Shown one piece after another: positions 9,208 to 19,089 of a stretch of DNA of 64,000 bases. Where the stretch lies: NCBI RefSeq assembly GCF_013170845.1, contig NZ_CP033367.1, positions 4,341,001 through 4,405,000 on the forward strand, read 5' to 3'. Position numbers and translations under genes: made by a program. Each line of letters begins with the position of its first letter. The stretch's first letter is position 1. The notes under the pieces are model-generated. The model saw only the letters and a program-made list of their open reading frames with translations, ran no database searches and was not told where the DNA came from. The DNA is from Mesorhizobium loti R88b (GTDB lineage Bacteria; Pseudomonadota; Alphaproteobacteria; Rhizobiales; Rhizobiaceae).

Positions 9208-9795
9208 ATGCAGCTGAAAAAGCTTGCCTCGTTCCTCGTTGTGCTTGCCGGTCTCGTGACCGCATCGGTCTCGGCCTACGCCGCCGACCCGGAAAACACG
9301 ATGATCATCACGCTGAAAGATGGCGACGTCACCATCGCGTTGCGGCCTGACCTCGCGCCCAAGCATGTCGCACAGATCAAGAAGCTCGTGCGTGACCATG
9401 CCTATGACAATGTCGCGTTCCATCGCGTCATCGACGGCTTCATGGCGCAGACCGGCGACGTCAAGTTTGGCAACATGAAGAAGGGTTTCAATGCCCAGGC
9501 CGTCGGCACCGGCGGTTCAGATCTGCCCGACCTGCCGGCCGAATTCTCGCAGACCGAACACTACAAGCGTGGCGTGGTCGGCATGGCCCGCTCGCAGGAC
9601 CCGAACTCGGCTAATTCGCAGTTCTTCATCATGTTCGCGCCGGCGCCGCCGCTCGATGGCCAGTACACCATCGTTGGCAATGTCGTCAGCGGCATGGAGC
9701 TGGTGGACAAGATCAAGAAGGGTGACGAGACCGACAACGGTACTGTCTCCGACCCCGACCGGATGATCAAGGTGCGCATCGCCGGCGACAAATAA
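9208..9795 (+). CDS. Peptidyl-prolyl cis-trans isomerase, exported cyclophilin
   Basis: A 195-residue cyclophilin with an N-terminal signal peptide (basic start MQLKKLA, hydrophobic stretch, SAYAAD cleavage region around residue 26). It would act on prolyl bonds in the periplasm. Catalytic motifs are FHRVIDGFMAQTGD (about 71-84) and SANSQFFIMF with the key Arg and Phe/Gln residues kept. It is followed 30 bases later by a second, cytoplasmic cyclophilin that shares the same motifs, so the pair probably arose by duplication. Both belong to the coaD-tgt run. Confidence 0.93.
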   Translation: MQLKKLASFLVVLAGLVTASVSAYAADPENTMIITLKDGDVTIALRPDLAPKHVAQIKKLVRDHAYDNVAFHRVIDGFMAQTGDVKFGNMKKGFNAQAVGTGGSDLPDLPAEFSQTEHYKRGVVGMARSQDPNSANSQFFIMFAPAPPLDGQYTIVGNVVSGMELVDKIKKGDETDNGTVSDPDRMIKVRIAGDK

Positions 9796-9825
9796 TTCTG
9801 TTTTTGAGAAAGAAGGATATCTGAC

Positions 9826-10338
9826 ATGGCTGAGATCAAGGACCGCGAGAACGCGCTCATCCTGGAAACGACCAAGGGCAAGGTCGTCATCGAACTGTTC
9901 CCCGATTTGGCTCCCGGCCATGTCGCCCGCATCAAGGAACTGGCCAGGGAAGGCGCTTATGACGGCGTGGTTTTCCACCGCGTCATCGACGGCTTCATGG
10001 CGCAGACCGGCGACGTGAAGTTCGGCAATTCGAGCAAGCCCACCTTTGCTCCGTCCCGCGCGGGCATGGGCGGTTCCGAGAAGCCGGACCTGAAGGCCGA
10101 GTTCTCCAACGCCAACCATGGCCGCGGCACCTGCTCGATGGCCCGTTCGCAGAACCCGAACTCGGCCAATTCGCAGTTCTTCATCTGCTTCGACGATGCC
10201 GCCTTCCTCAACCGCCAGTACACGGTCTGGGGCCAGGTGATCGAAGGCATGGACAATGTCGACAAGATCAAGCGCGGCGAGCCGGTGGTCGATCCCGACA
10301 AGATCGTGTCGCTGAAGGTCGCGGCCGACGTCAAGTAA
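9826..10338 (+). CDS. Peptidyl-prolyl cis-trans isomerase, cytoplasmic cyclophilin
   Basis: A 170-residue cyclophilin without a signal peptide, so cytosolic, in contrast to its neighbour. FHRVIDGFMAQTGD and SANSQFFICF carry the catalytic and binding residues, and the fold runs the whole length. The start ATG at 9826 follows AGAAGGA with good spacing. Paired exported/cytosolic cyclophilin genes in tandem are common in rhizobia. Precise folding clients are unknown. Confidence 0.93.
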   Translation: MAEIKDRENALILETTKGKVVIELFPDLAPGHVARIKELAREGAYDGVVFHRVIDGFMAQTGDVKFGNSSKPTFAPSRAGMGGSEKPDLKAEFSNANHGRGTCSMARSQNPNSANSQFFICFDDAAFLNRQYTVWGQVIEGMDNVDKIKRGEPVVDPDKIVSLKVAADVK

Positions 10339-10350
10339 GGTAGAACGACA

Positions 10351-10800
10351 ATGATGGGCGTCGTCTGGTCGCTTCTCGGCATCCTGTCCGGCGCCTTCAT
10401 TGCCATTCAGGCCCCGATCAACTCGCAGCTGGCGCGCGGCCTGGGTCTCCCGGTCGCGGCGGCTGCGTTTTCGTTCTTTTCGGGTGCGGTCGTGCTCGGC
10501 ATTATCTCCGTCACGGTGGTGAAGCTGCAAGGCATCACGCTCGACTGGAAGGCGCCAGCGTCCTGGCTGTTCGTCGCTGGCGGCATGCTCGGCGGCTTCT
10601 ATGTGACGCTCTCCACAATCCTGACGCCGCGCATCGGTGCCGCCGCGCTGATGGCGTTCCTGGTGGCCGGCCAGCTGCCGGCAGGCATGCTCATCGACCG
10701 TATCGGCTTCATCGGCGTCGCGGTGCGTGAAATCTCGCTCGGCCGCATCGCCGGCGCGGTGCTGCTCTTGGCCGGAGCGCTGCTCGTCCGGCTCTATTGA
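10351..10800 (+). CDS. YdcZ/DUF606-type DMT membrane protein
   Basis: A 149-residue hydrophobic protein with about five helices. It resembles the DUF606 (YdcZ) half-size members of the drug/metabolite transporter superfamily: [19 protein letters not shown] near the N terminus, [20 protein letters not shown] in the middle. Half-size DMT proteins generally dimerise in the inner membrane. Substrate is unknown. Its TGA shares one base with the queA ATG (TGATG), so translation of queA is probably coupled to it. Confidence 0.8.
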   Translation: MMGVVWSLLGILSGAFIAIQAPINSQLARGLGLPVAAAAFSFFSGAVVLGIISVTVVKLQGITLDWKAPASWLFVAGGMLGGFYVTLSTILTPRIGAAALMAFLVAGQLPAGMLIDRIGFIGVAVREISLGRIAGAVLLLAGALLVRLY

Positions 10801-11888
10801 TGCGCGTTGACCTCTTTGACTTCGATCTGCCGGAGGAGCGCATCGCGCTTCGCCCGGCTGAGCCGCGCGACAGCGCCAAGCTGCTGGTGGTCAAACCGGG
10901 CGAGGCACTCGATGACCGGACAGTTGGCGACCTGCCGTCCATGCTCAGAGCCGGCGATGTGCTGGTGTTCAACGACACCAAGGTCATTCCGGCGCAGCTC
11001 AAAGGCATCCGGCGGCGCGGGGAAGCCACGGCGCAGGTCGAAGCAACGCTGCATATGCGGATGGCGCCGGACCGCTGGCTGGCCTTCATGCGGCCTGGCA
11101 AGCGCATTGCCGCCGGCGATCGCATCCATTTCGGCCATGACGGCAATTCCTGTTTCCTCGGCCAGCTCGACGCCACGGTGATCGAGAAGGGCGAGGGCGG
11201 CGAGGCGCTGCTCGGCTTCGACCTGTCGGGGCCTTTCCTCGACGAAGCTCTGCACGCCGTCGGCCATATTCCGCTGCCGCCCTATATCGCGTCGAAGCGC
11301 GATGATGATGCGCGCGACCGCGCCGACTACCAGACCATTTATGCCCGGGAGGAAGGCGCCGTTGCGGCGCCCACTGCCGGCCTACATTTCACGCCGGAGC
11401 TGTTTGCAGAGCTCGATGCCAAGGGGGTCGAACGCCACTTCGTCACTCTTCACGTCGGTGCCGGTACGTTCTTGCCGGTGAAGGCGGACGACACCGCCGA
11501 TCATAAGATGCATGCCGAAATCGGCTCGGTCAGCGAGGCGACCGCCGATGCGCTGAACGCCGCCAAGGCGAGGGGCGGGCGCATCATCGCTGTCGGTACG
11601 ACCTCGCTGCGCCTGCTGGAGAGTGCCGCGCGTCAGGACGGCACGTTGGCTGCATGGTCCGGACCGACCGACATCTTCATCACGCCAGGCTACCGCTTTC
11701 GCACCGCAGACATGCTGATGACCAATTTCCACCTGCCGCGCTCGACCTTGTTCATGCTGGTTTCGGCCTTCAGCGGTCTCGACACGATGCGCGCCGCCTA
11801 TGTGCATGCCATTGCGAACCGCTACAGGTTCTACTCCTATGGCGACGCAAGCCTGCTTTATCGCGCGGAGATTAGCGATGGACGATGA
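10800..11888 (+). CDS. queA: S-adenosylmethionine:tRNA ribosyltransferase-isomerase
   Basis: A 362-residue QueA, which transfers and rearranges the ribosyl part of SAM onto preQ1 in tRNA to give epoxyqueuosine. Family landmarks include [19 protein letters not shown] at the start, [42 protein letters not shown] and the C-terminal [17 protein letters not shown]. The ATG at 10800 is preferred to a TTG one codon upstream because it overlaps the previous stop. The 3' end overlaps the next small gene by 11 bases; tgt, the preceding pathway enzyme, comes right after. Confidence 0.96.
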   Translation: MRVDLFDFDLPEERIALRPAEPRDSAKLLVVKPGEALDDRTVGDLPSMLRAGDVLVFNDTKVIPAQLKGIRRRGEATAQVEATLHMRMAPDRWLAFMRPGKRIAAGDRIHFGHDGNSCFLGQLDATVIEKGEGGEALLGFDLSGPFLDEALHAVGHIPLPPYIASKRDDDARDRADYQTIYAREEGAVAAPTAGLHFTPELFAELDAKGVERHFVTLHVGAGTFLPVKADDTADHKMHAEIGSVSEATADALNAAKARGGRIIAVGTTSLRLLESAARQDGTLAAWSGPTDIFITPGYRFRTADMLMTNFHLPRSTLFMLVSAFSGLDTMRAAYVHAIANRYRFYSYGDASLLYRAEISDGR

Positions 11889-12139
11889 CCTGCAGACCCT
11901 TGATCGCGAGGCCCTGATCGCCGAGGTGAAGAAACTGCGCGCTGGTATTCGTGCGCATCGCGACACATCGGGCCATGATCTCTGCTGGCATCACCCCGAT
12001 CTGTGGGATCTGCTGCCTGAAAAGACCGAGCCGTCGATCGCCGTACCGCCCTGGCCAAAATTCATGCGCGGCTGCGTGCAATACCGCCAATCACTTGACA
12101 GCCAAGCGCCGGATGCGCCGGTCCATGATAAGGAATTCA

Positions 12140-12147
<8 letters not shown>
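11878..12147 (+). CDS. Conserved-looking small protein between queA and tgt
   Basis: An 89-residue soluble protein that overlaps queA by 11 bases and tgt by 8 bases. Residues 1-25 look helical ([20 protein letters not shown]), and 33-48 read [16 protein letters not shown], a compact Cys/His cluster that could bind metal (H33, C36, H38, H39); another Cys is at 66. I do not recognise a named family. Being nested between the two queuosine enzymes suggests a role in tRNA modification, but that is inference from position only. Confidence 0.7.
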
Positions 12148-13270
<1,123 letters not shown>

Positions 13271-13273
13271 ACC

Positions 13274-13693
13274 TCAGGTGCTCAGCGAGTTGGATGCCCG
13301 CAAGCTGCAGCCGGTGATCTGGAATGTGCCGTCGGGCTGCTGCTGCAGCGTGTAGACCGCCTCGTAATCCTTGCCGTCGGGGCCGACGATCAGCACCTGC
13401 TGGACAATCGAACCCGGGCCTGTCTGCTCGACCTTGCCGAAAGAATAGGACTGTGGTTTGCGCACTGGCGGGTAACCATTGGTCACCATGTTCATGAAAG
13501 CATCGACGGTCGGGAAGATCTGCTTCACATTCGGGGCGGCGAAGCTGTAGGCCTTGGCGCCGTCATTGGCGATGAGAGCCTTAAGCTGGCCGTCGATGAC
13601 AGTCTGGCCCGCCTTGATCTCGGCGTCGCCGGCAAACGCCGATGAAGCCAGCATGAGCGAAACGAACGCGAATGCGAAAAAGGGGCGGCGCAT
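13274..13693 (-). CDS. DUF4864 exported protein
   Basis: A 139-residue protein with a clear signal peptide (MRRPFFAFAFVSLMLASSAFA, cleavage after residue 21). The mature part has IKAGQTVIDGQLKALIANDGAKAYSFAAP and FGKVEQTGPG, which match DUF4864: a small NTF2-like periplasmic domain of unknown function. It is convergent with tgt with only 3 bases between stops. No enzymatic residues are evident. Confidence 0.78.
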   Translation of the reverse strand: MRRPFFAFAFVSLMLASSAFAGDAEIKAGQTVIDGQLKALIANDGAKAYSFAAPNVKQIFPTVDAFMNMVTNGYPPVRKPQSYSFGKVEQTGPGSIVQQVLIVGPDGKDYEAVYTLQQQPDGTFQITGCSLRASNSLST

Positions 13694-13886
13694 GGCCTGT
13701 CTCCGTTGTCCCTCGAAAGTTGTCTCCGGAAAGCTGTTCCAGGCGACAACCTAACATACGCGCGACAGCGCTCCACGGTTTCAACGGCCGCCAATATTCG
13801 TCTTTCCGTGGTGGATTCCGTATGCTTAAGCCTCCTTTAAGGCGGGGCCTTCATCGTGGGGCTGGGGGAGAGAGCGTGCAAAACCC

Positions 13887-14510
13887 ATGGGACGAATGAT
13901 TTTCACGCAGTCGGTTGATCGACGCTTCTTGCTGAAAGGTGCCGGCAGCCTCGCTGCCCTGGCGCCGCTGCCGGCCTGGGCGAAGATGTCTCCGACGGTC
14001 ACCGAAGTGGCCTTCGATCCGGCGATACCGGCGCTCGGCAATCCCTCAGGCGATGTCACCATCGCCGAATTCGTCGACTACCAGTGCCCGGTGTGCAAGC
14101 TCGTCTTTGTTGAACTGAAGAAGCTGATGGCTGAAGATAGTGGTATCCGGCTGGTGATGAAGGACTGGCCGATCTTCGGTGACGTCTCGCGCGACGCGGC
14201 GCGGATGGCGTTGTTGGCCGGTGAGCACTATGCAGCCGCGGTGGATGCGCTGATGGCCAATGAACGTGGGCTTTCCCAGCATCGCACCGATGATATTCTC
14301 GGCGCGATCGGTGTCGATGTCGCCGGTGCCCGCGCCGGCCTTGCCACCCGCCAGCCGGAGATCGACGCACTGCTGTCGCGTAACGATGCCCAGGCAACGG
14401 CATTCAAGCTTCAAGGCACACCGGCGCTGGTGATCGGTGGCAGGCTGTTCAAGCGCGGCATGCCGGTTGCGGAGCTGCGCGAGGCCGTGGCCAGGGCCCG
14501 CGCCGGCTAA
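13887..14510 (+). CDS. DsbA-family thioredoxin-fold protein
   Basis: A 207-residue exported protein. The N terminus DRRFLLKGAGSLAALAPLPAWA has twin arginines before a hydrophobic stretch and so looks like a Tat rather than Sec signal. The thioredoxin active site is C67-P-V-C70, and the cis-proline loop is QGTPALVIGG near the C terminus, with an inserted helical domain between, as in DsbA/ScsC-type oxidoreductases (DSBA-like thioredoxin family). It probably makes or isomerises disulfides in periplasmic proteins. The partner DsbB is not in the window. Confidence 0.85.
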   Translation: MGRMIFTQSVDRRFLLKGAGSLAALAPLPAWAKMSPTVTEVAFDPAIPALGNPSGDVTIAEFVDYQCPVCKLVFVELKKLMAEDSGIRLVMKDWPIFGDVSRDAARMALLAGEHYAAAVDALMANERGLSQHRTDDILGAIGVDVAGARAGLATRQPEIDALLSRNDAQATAFKLQGTPALVIGGRLFKRGMPVAELREAVARARAG

Positions 14511-14591
14511 GTGCGGATTCCAACGCTTGAAAGCCCGCCTCCAGTCTGCCAGAAGGGCCGCTTGGACTTGGACGTTTAGCGGGACGAAGCC

Positions 14592-14828
14592 ATGAAGGCG
14601 TTTTTCGTGCAGATCAAATGCGAGCTGGGCAAATCCTATGAGGTCGCCAGCGCGCTTGCCGATGCCGAGATCGCCTCGGAAATCTATTCCACCGCGGGCA
14701 ACTACGACCTGCTCGCCAAATTCTACGTCGATGATGAGGAAGATGTCGGCCACTTCGTCAACGAGAAGGTGCAGATTCTCCCCGGCATCAAGGATACGTT
14801 TACGGTCGTCACGTTTCGCGCCTTCTAG
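14592..14828 (+). CDS. Stand-alone Lrp/AsnC ligand-binding (RAM) domain protein
   Basis: A 78-residue protein that covers only the RAM domain of Lrp/AsnC regulators, with no helix-turn-helix. It reads MKAFFVQIKCELGKSYEV at the start and TAGNYDLLAKFYV in the centre, the motif that binds amino acids at dimer interfaces. Stand-alone RAM proteins may modulate full-length Lrp proteins or sense effectors themselves. It is monocistronic by position: 81 bases after the DsbA-like gene and about 165 before the Anbu operon. Confidence 0.85.
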   Translation: MKAFFVQIKCELGKSYEVASALADAEIASEIYSTAGNYDLLAKFYVDDEEDVGHFVNEKVQILPGIKDTFTVVTFRAF

Positions 14829-14886
14829 CCAGGGAACCTACCTGCCTGGGCGTCGGGCAAAGCCTGACCAAGGTCATGTTTCTCGT

Positions 14887-14901
14887 GCCTAAATTTTAGG
14901 C
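14887..14901. promoter_or_regulatory. Perfect palindrome upstream of the Anbu operon
   Basis: GCCTAAATTTTAGGC is a perfect 15-base palindrome (7-base arms, one central base), 93 bases upstream of the likely ATP-grasp start at 14994. It has no T tail, so an operator for a dimeric regulator is more likely than a terminator. Confidence 0.5.
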
Positions 14902-14993
14902 AGCCGAAACATACTGATCGCCCGCTTCCTCCAAATCACCGATTGCGCTTGATTTTCTCCGGCGACGCCATTGAAATGGTGTCACAGGGGAGT

Positions 14994-16412
14994 ATGCGAT
15001 TGGCAGCGTTTGATGAAATGCTTCCGGAAGTCTCCGGATTGAGAAGACCGTATTCGGCTTATGACCGCTGGCTGAAGGAGCAGGATCCAGCCAGGCTTAC
15101 CGAGAAGATGCAGGATGCCGAACGCGTCTTCCGCAAGACCGGCATCACCTTCGCCGTCTATGGTGAGCAGGAAGCCTCCGAACGGCTGATTCCGTTCGAT
15201 ATCGTTCCACGCATCATTTCAGGCAATGAGTGGCGGCGCCTGACGCAAGGCATCGAACAGCGCGTGCAGGCGCTGAATGCCTTCCTCGACGATATCTACC
15301 ATCGTCAGGAGATACTGCGCGCCGGCCGCGTTCCCAGGGACCTGATCGCCAAGAACGAGGCTTTCCTGCCTGAGATGATCGGGGTGCGGCCGCCGGCCGG
15401 CGTCTACACCCACATCATCGGCGTCGATATCGTGCGCATCTCAGAGGACGAGTTCTATGTCCTGGAGGACAATGCCCGCACGCCGTCCGGTGTCTCCTAC
15501 ATGCTTGAGAACCGCGAGACGATGATGCAGCTGTTCCCCGAGCTGTTCCAGAAGATCAAGGTTCGCCCGGTGGAGAACTACCCGCAGCTCTTGCGCCAGT
15601 CGCTGGCGGCGGTTCGTCCGCAGAGCACCAAGGGCGCGCCGACCATCGCCGTGCTGACGCCTGGCAGTTTCAACTCGGCCTATTTCGAACATGCCTTCCT
15701 GGCCGACCAGATGGGCGTGCAACTGGTCGAGGGCCAGGACCTGCGCGTCGTCGACGGCCATGTCGCGATGCGCACGACCGAAGGCTACAAGCAGATCGAC
15801 GTGCTCTACCGCCGCGTCGATGATTCCTACCTCGACCCGCTGACCTTCAGGCCCGATTCGGCTCTTGGCATACCGGGCATCATGGATGTCTACCGCGCCG
15901 GCAACATCACCATCGCCAACGCGCCGGGCACCGGCATCGCCGACGACAAGGCGATCTATTCCTACATGCCCGAGATCATCGAGTTCTACACCGGCCGCAA
16001 GGCGATCCTCGGCAACATCCCGACCTGGCGCTGCTCGGAGCCGGACAGTCTGAAATATGTGATCGAGCACATCCACGAACTGGTGATCAAGGAAGTGCAT
16101 GGTTCCGGCGGCTACGGCATGCTGGTCGGGCCGGCAGCGACCAAGAAGGAATGCGAGGCGTTCGCCAAGAAGCTGGCGGCAAAGCCTTCGAACTATATCG
16201 CCCAGCCGACACTGGCGCTGTCGACCTGTCCAATCTTGACGGAAAAGGGCCTGGCGCCGCGCCATGTCGATCTCAGGCCCTATGTGCTGGTCTCCGACCG
16301 CATCCAGATCGTGCCGGGCGGACTGACGCGCGTCGCGCTCAAGGAAGGCTCGCTGGTGGTGAACTCGTCGCAGGGCGGCGGCACAAAGGACACATGGGTG
16401 CTGGATGATTGA
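14994..16412 (+). CDS. Circularly permuted ATP-grasp protein (COG2308) of the Anbu operon
   Basis: A 472-residue protein of the circularly permuted ATP-grasp type 2 family. Recognisable blocks are MRLAAFDEMLPEVSGLRRPY at the start, GVYTHIIGVDIVRISEDEFYVLEDNARTPSG (phosphate/metal-binding loop region), GIADDKAIYSYMPEIIEFY and IKEVHGSGGYGMLVGP near the C terminus. ATP-grasp enzymes join carboxylates to amines; this clade is predicted to make peptide-like bonds. Starts at 14943 (TTG) and 14976 are also in frame; 14994 is preferred because AGGGGAG abuts it, though spacing is short. The alpha-E gene follows 21 bases later. Confidence 0.87.
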   Translation: MRLAAFDEMLPEVSGLRRPYSAYDRWLKEQDPARLTEKMQDAERVFRKTGITFAVYGEQEASERLIPFDIVPRIISGNEWRRLTQGIEQRVQALNAFLDDIYHRQEILRAGRVPRDLIAKNEAFLPEMIGVRPPAGVYTHIIGVDIVRISEDEFYVLEDNARTPSGVSYMLENRETMMQLFPELFQKIKVRPVENYPQLLRQSLAAVRPQSTKGAPTIAVLTPGSFNSAYFEHAFLADQMGVQLVEGQDLRVVDGHVAMRTTEGYKQIDVLYRRVDDSYLDPLTFRPDSALGIPGIMDVYRAGNITIANAPGTGIADDKAIYSYMPEIIEFYTGRKAILGNIPTWRCSEPDSLKYVIEHIHELVIKEVHGSGGYGMLVGPAATKKECEAFAKKLAAKPSNYIAQPTLALSTCPILTEKGLAPRHVDLRPYVLVSDRIQIVPGGLTRVALKEGSLVVNSSQGGGTKDTWVLDD

Positions 16413-16433
16413 TTTTCATTTGAAGGGGTTTGG

Positions 16434-17375
16434 ATGCTTTTAGGCCGGACCGCCAACGGGCTTTACTGGATGAACCGCTATATCGAGCGGGCGGAAAACA
16501 TGGCGCGGCTGGTCGACGCGGGGCTGCGCATGGCGCTGACCCGCACCCAGAGCGCTTCGGAAGAGTGGAATTCGGTGCTGCTCAGCGCCGGCTCCGATGT
16601 CACCTTCAAGCAGAAGCATTCGGAATACACGGCCGCCAACGTGTCCGATTTCCTGCTGCGCGACACATCGAACCCGTCGAGCACGATGTCGTCGATCGAG
16701 ACGGCCCGCAACAACGCCCGCATGGTGCGCACCGCGCTGACGCGCGAGACATGGGAAAGCATCAACGAAGCCTGGATGTCATTGAAGCGGATGCTGGCCA
16801 GGCCGATTGACGAGCGCGACCTGCCAAGCGTGCTCGACGCGATCAAACGCGAGACGGCCCTCATCCGCGGCTCGTTCTACGGCACCATGCTGCGCAACGA
16901 GATCTTCGACTTCTCGCAGCTCGGCACCTATGTCGAGCGCGCTGACAACACCGCGCGCATCCTCGATGTGAAATATTACGTGCTGTTGCCTTCAATTTCC
17001 TGGGTTGGTTCGACGCTCGACAACTATCAATGGGAATCGATCCTGCGCTCTGTGTCGGCGCATCGCTCCTACCGCTGGGTCTACGATGCCGACTACAAGC
17101 CGACCAACATTGCCGACTATCTCATCCTCAATGTCCGTATGCCGCGTTCGCTGACCTTCTGCTACCGCTTCCTGTCGGAACATCTGAAATTCCTCAGCGA
17201 CGACTACGGCGAACATCACGCCTGCCACGCTACAGTCGAAAGGACACAGGCGATGCTGAGGGCTGGGTCGATCAAGAACATATTCGACACCGGCCTGCAC
17301 GAATTCCTTGCCAACTTCATTCAGGACAACACCAAGCTCGGCGACGAGATCGCGCAAGATTACCGGTTCAATTGA
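16434..17375 (+). CDS. Alpha-E domain protein (COG2307) of the Anbu operon
   Basis: A 313-residue all-helical protein that starts MLLGRTANGLYWMNRYIERAENMARLVD, the typical opening of the bacterial alpha-E family. It has no predicted catalytic motif. In many genomes it is encoded beside the permuted ATP-grasp gene or fused to it, so it is thought to be its structural partner. It lies 21 bases after that gene. Its TGA stop is built partly from the first two bases of a palindromic repeat (17374-17422). Confidence 0.88.
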   Translation: MLLGRTANGLYWMNRYIERAENMARLVDAGLRMALTRTQSASEEWNSVLLSAGSDVTFKQKHSEYTAANVSDFLLRDTSNPSSTMSSIETARNNARMVRTALTRETWESINEAWMSLKRMLARPIDERDLPSVLDAIKRETALIRGSFYGTMLRNEIFDFSQLGTYVERADNTARILDVKYYVLLPSISWVGSTLDNYQWESILRSVSAHRSYRWVYDADYKPTNIADYLILNVRMPRSLTFCYRFLSEHLKFLSDDYGEHHACHATVERTQAMLRAGSIKNIFDTGLHEFLANFIQDNTKLGDEIAQDYRFN

Positions 17376-17422
17376 GCATGATCCCGAAAAGTGGGCTCCG
17401 GTTTTCGGGCGAGATCATGCTC
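17374..17422. repeat. Rhizobial palindromic intergenic repeat (RIME/REP-like)
   Basis: GAGCATGATC (17374-17383) and GATCATGCTC (17413-17422) are perfect inverted arms, with a central CCGAAAA/GGTTTTCGG complementarity. From memory, elements with this GAGCATGATCCCGAAAAGTG opening recur in intergenic regions of Mesorhizobium and relatives. It lies inside the Anbu operon and contributes to the stop codon of the alpha-E gene. Confidence 0.7.
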
Positions 17423-17439
17423 ACAAACGGAAAATAGAT

Positions 17440-18234
17440 ATGCGGCTCAAGATCACCCACCGGACCGAATACCGCTACGATGCGCCGGTGCAATATCTGC
17501 TGCAGCGGCTGCGGCTGCTTCCGGTCAGTGGATCGACGCAGACCGTCCTGTCCTGGGCGCTGACGATCGAAGGTGCACGCGAAGAGGTTCGCTTTGTCGA
17601 CCATTTCGGCAACGACACAAGGCTGTTGAGTGTCGAAGGCGAACGCGATTTCATCACCGTGGAGGCGGCCGGCGAGGTGGTGACACGCGACACCGCGGGC
17701 GTTTCCGGTCCGCATCAAGGCTTCACGCCGCTCTGGCTCTACAGCCATGAAACGCCATTGACCGCGATCGGCGATGGGATTCGCGAACTCGCCGCATCGA
17801 TCGGCAAGGGAACCGATATTGAACGGCTTCACCGGCTGATGGCTGTCATCGGCGAGCGTGTGATTTACACGCCCGGTACCACCAATGCGGCGACGCCGGC
17901 CGAGCAGGCCTTGGCGCTCAAGACCGGTGTCTGCCAGGACCACACCCATATTTTCGCAGCCGCGGCGCGCGCAATGGGCTTTCCGGCCCGTTACGTCAGC
18001 GGCTATTTGATGCTGGACGCGACGGTCGAACAGGCGGCAAGCCATGCCTGGGCCGAAGCACACGTCGTTGGCCTGGGCTGGGTCGCCTTCGACGCCGCCA
18101 ATGGCATCTCGCCCGACGAGCGCTACGTGAAGGTGGCCACTGGCCGTGACTATCGCGACGCCACGCCGGTGTCGGGAATTCGACTGGGACAGGCGGAAGA
18201 ACAGCTTGCGGTCACGGTCACGGTAGAGCAGTAA
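17440..18234 (+). CDS. Transglutaminase-like protein (COG1305) of the Anbu operon
   Basis: A 264-residue protein with an N-terminal beta domain (MRLKITHRTEYRYDAPVQYL) and a C-terminal transglutaminase-like papain fold. The catalytic triad is visible: Cys in LKTGVCQDHTHIFAAAARA, His in AASHAWAEAHV and Asp in WVAFDAANG. In bacteria such domains act mostly as cysteine peptidases or amidases. The start at 17440 is the only one giving the family-typical N terminus. The Anbu gene follows 31 bases later, and the repeat element separates it from the alpha-E gene. Confidence 0.9.
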   Translation: MRLKITHRTEYRYDAPVQYLLQRLRLLPVSGSTQTVLSWALTIEGAREEVRFVDHFGNDTRLLSVEGERDFITVEAAGEVVTRDTAGVSGPHQGFTPLWLYSHETPLTAIGDGIRELAASIGKGTDIERLHRLMAVIGERVIYTPGTTNAATPAEQALALKTGVCQDHTHIFAAAARAMGFPARYVSGYLMLDATVEQAASHAWAEAHVVGLGWVAFDAANGISPDERYVKVATGRDYRDATPVSGIRLGQAEEQLAVTVTVEQ

Positions 18235-18265
18235 TCCGGCAAGGATTGCCGCCAGAAGAGATTCC

Positions 18266-18997
18266 ATGACTTATTGCGTCGGGCTCAAGATCGATCGCGG
18301 GCTCGTGTTCATGTCGGACACGCGCACCAATGCCGGCATGGATTCGATCTCGACCTTCAAGAAGATGCATGTCTGGGAAGAGCCCGGCGAGCGCGTCATC
18401 GTCTTGATGTCGGCCGGCAATCTGGCGACGACGCAGGCCGTGGTCAGCCTGCTCGAAGAGCGCACGAAAGCCGTGGCGGACCGCCGCGCGACACTGCTTG
18501 AAACGCCATCCATGTATCAGACGGTTCGGCTGGTCGGCGACACGGTCAAAGAGGTGATCGCGCATTCGTCGCCCGCCGGAGAGAAGGCCGATTCCTATTT
18601 CAACGCCTCCTTCATCCTGGGCGGCCAGATCAAGGGCAGCCCGCCACGGCTGTTCATGATCTATCCCGAGGGCAATTTCATCGAATCGACCGACGACACG
18701 CCGTTCTTCCAGATCGGCGAGACCAAATACGGCAAGCCGATCATCATTCGTGCCTACGAAAAGACGATGAGCCTCGCCGAGACTGTGAAGCTGCTGCTGG
18801 TATCGTTCGATTCGACGCTGAAATCGAACCTGTCGGTCGGCTTGCCGCTTGATCTGCTGTTCCTGGAGAAGGACGCTTTCAAAGTCGGCCTGAAGAAACG
18901 CATTGGCCAGGACGACCAGTACTACCGGACGATCTCCGATGGTTGGTCGAACGCGTTGAAGACGGCCTTCGCCAGCCTGCCGGATTTCCCGGGGTAG
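18266..18997 (+). CDS. Anbu proteasome-like peptidase
   Basis: A 243-residue Ntn-hydrolase of the Anbu (ancestral beta subunit, COG3484) class. The sequence begins MTYCVGLKIDRGLVFMSDTRTNAG: removal of Met exposes Thr as the N-terminal nucleophile, and the GLVFMSDTR block holds the conserved Asp. A Lys expected about 30 residues in is offered by TFKKMHVW. Anbu proteins of other bacteria form open helical assemblies rather than closed rings. It closes the ATP-grasp/alpha-E/transglutaminase run, the usual company of Anbu, which suggests that the ligase marks or makes a peptide that the peptidase handles. Confidence 0.9.
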   Translation: MTYCVGLKIDRGLVFMSDTRTNAGMDSISTFKKMHVWEEPGERVIVLMSAGNLATTQAVVSLLEERTKAVADRRATLLETPSMYQTVRLVGDTVKEVIAHSSPAGEKADSYFNASFILGGQIKGSPPRLFMIYPEGNFIESTDDTPFFQIGETKYGKPIIIRAYEKTMSLAETVKLLLVSFDSTLKSNLSVGLPLDLLFLEKDAFKVGLKKRIGQDDQYYRTISDGWSNALKTAFASLPDFPG

Positions 18998-19089
18998 GGC
19001 GGACAATCGGGGCCGCAGTTGCCTCATTGTATTTAACATGTTAATCAAAAATTTAAACGGCTGAACCGATCGGCGCGTCGGGAGGACAC

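Noticed and set aside
17374..17422. Palindrome after the alpha-E gene as a simple terminator
   Set aside because: It lacks a T run, lies inside an operon whose later genes follow closely, and has the form of a dispersed genomic repeat.
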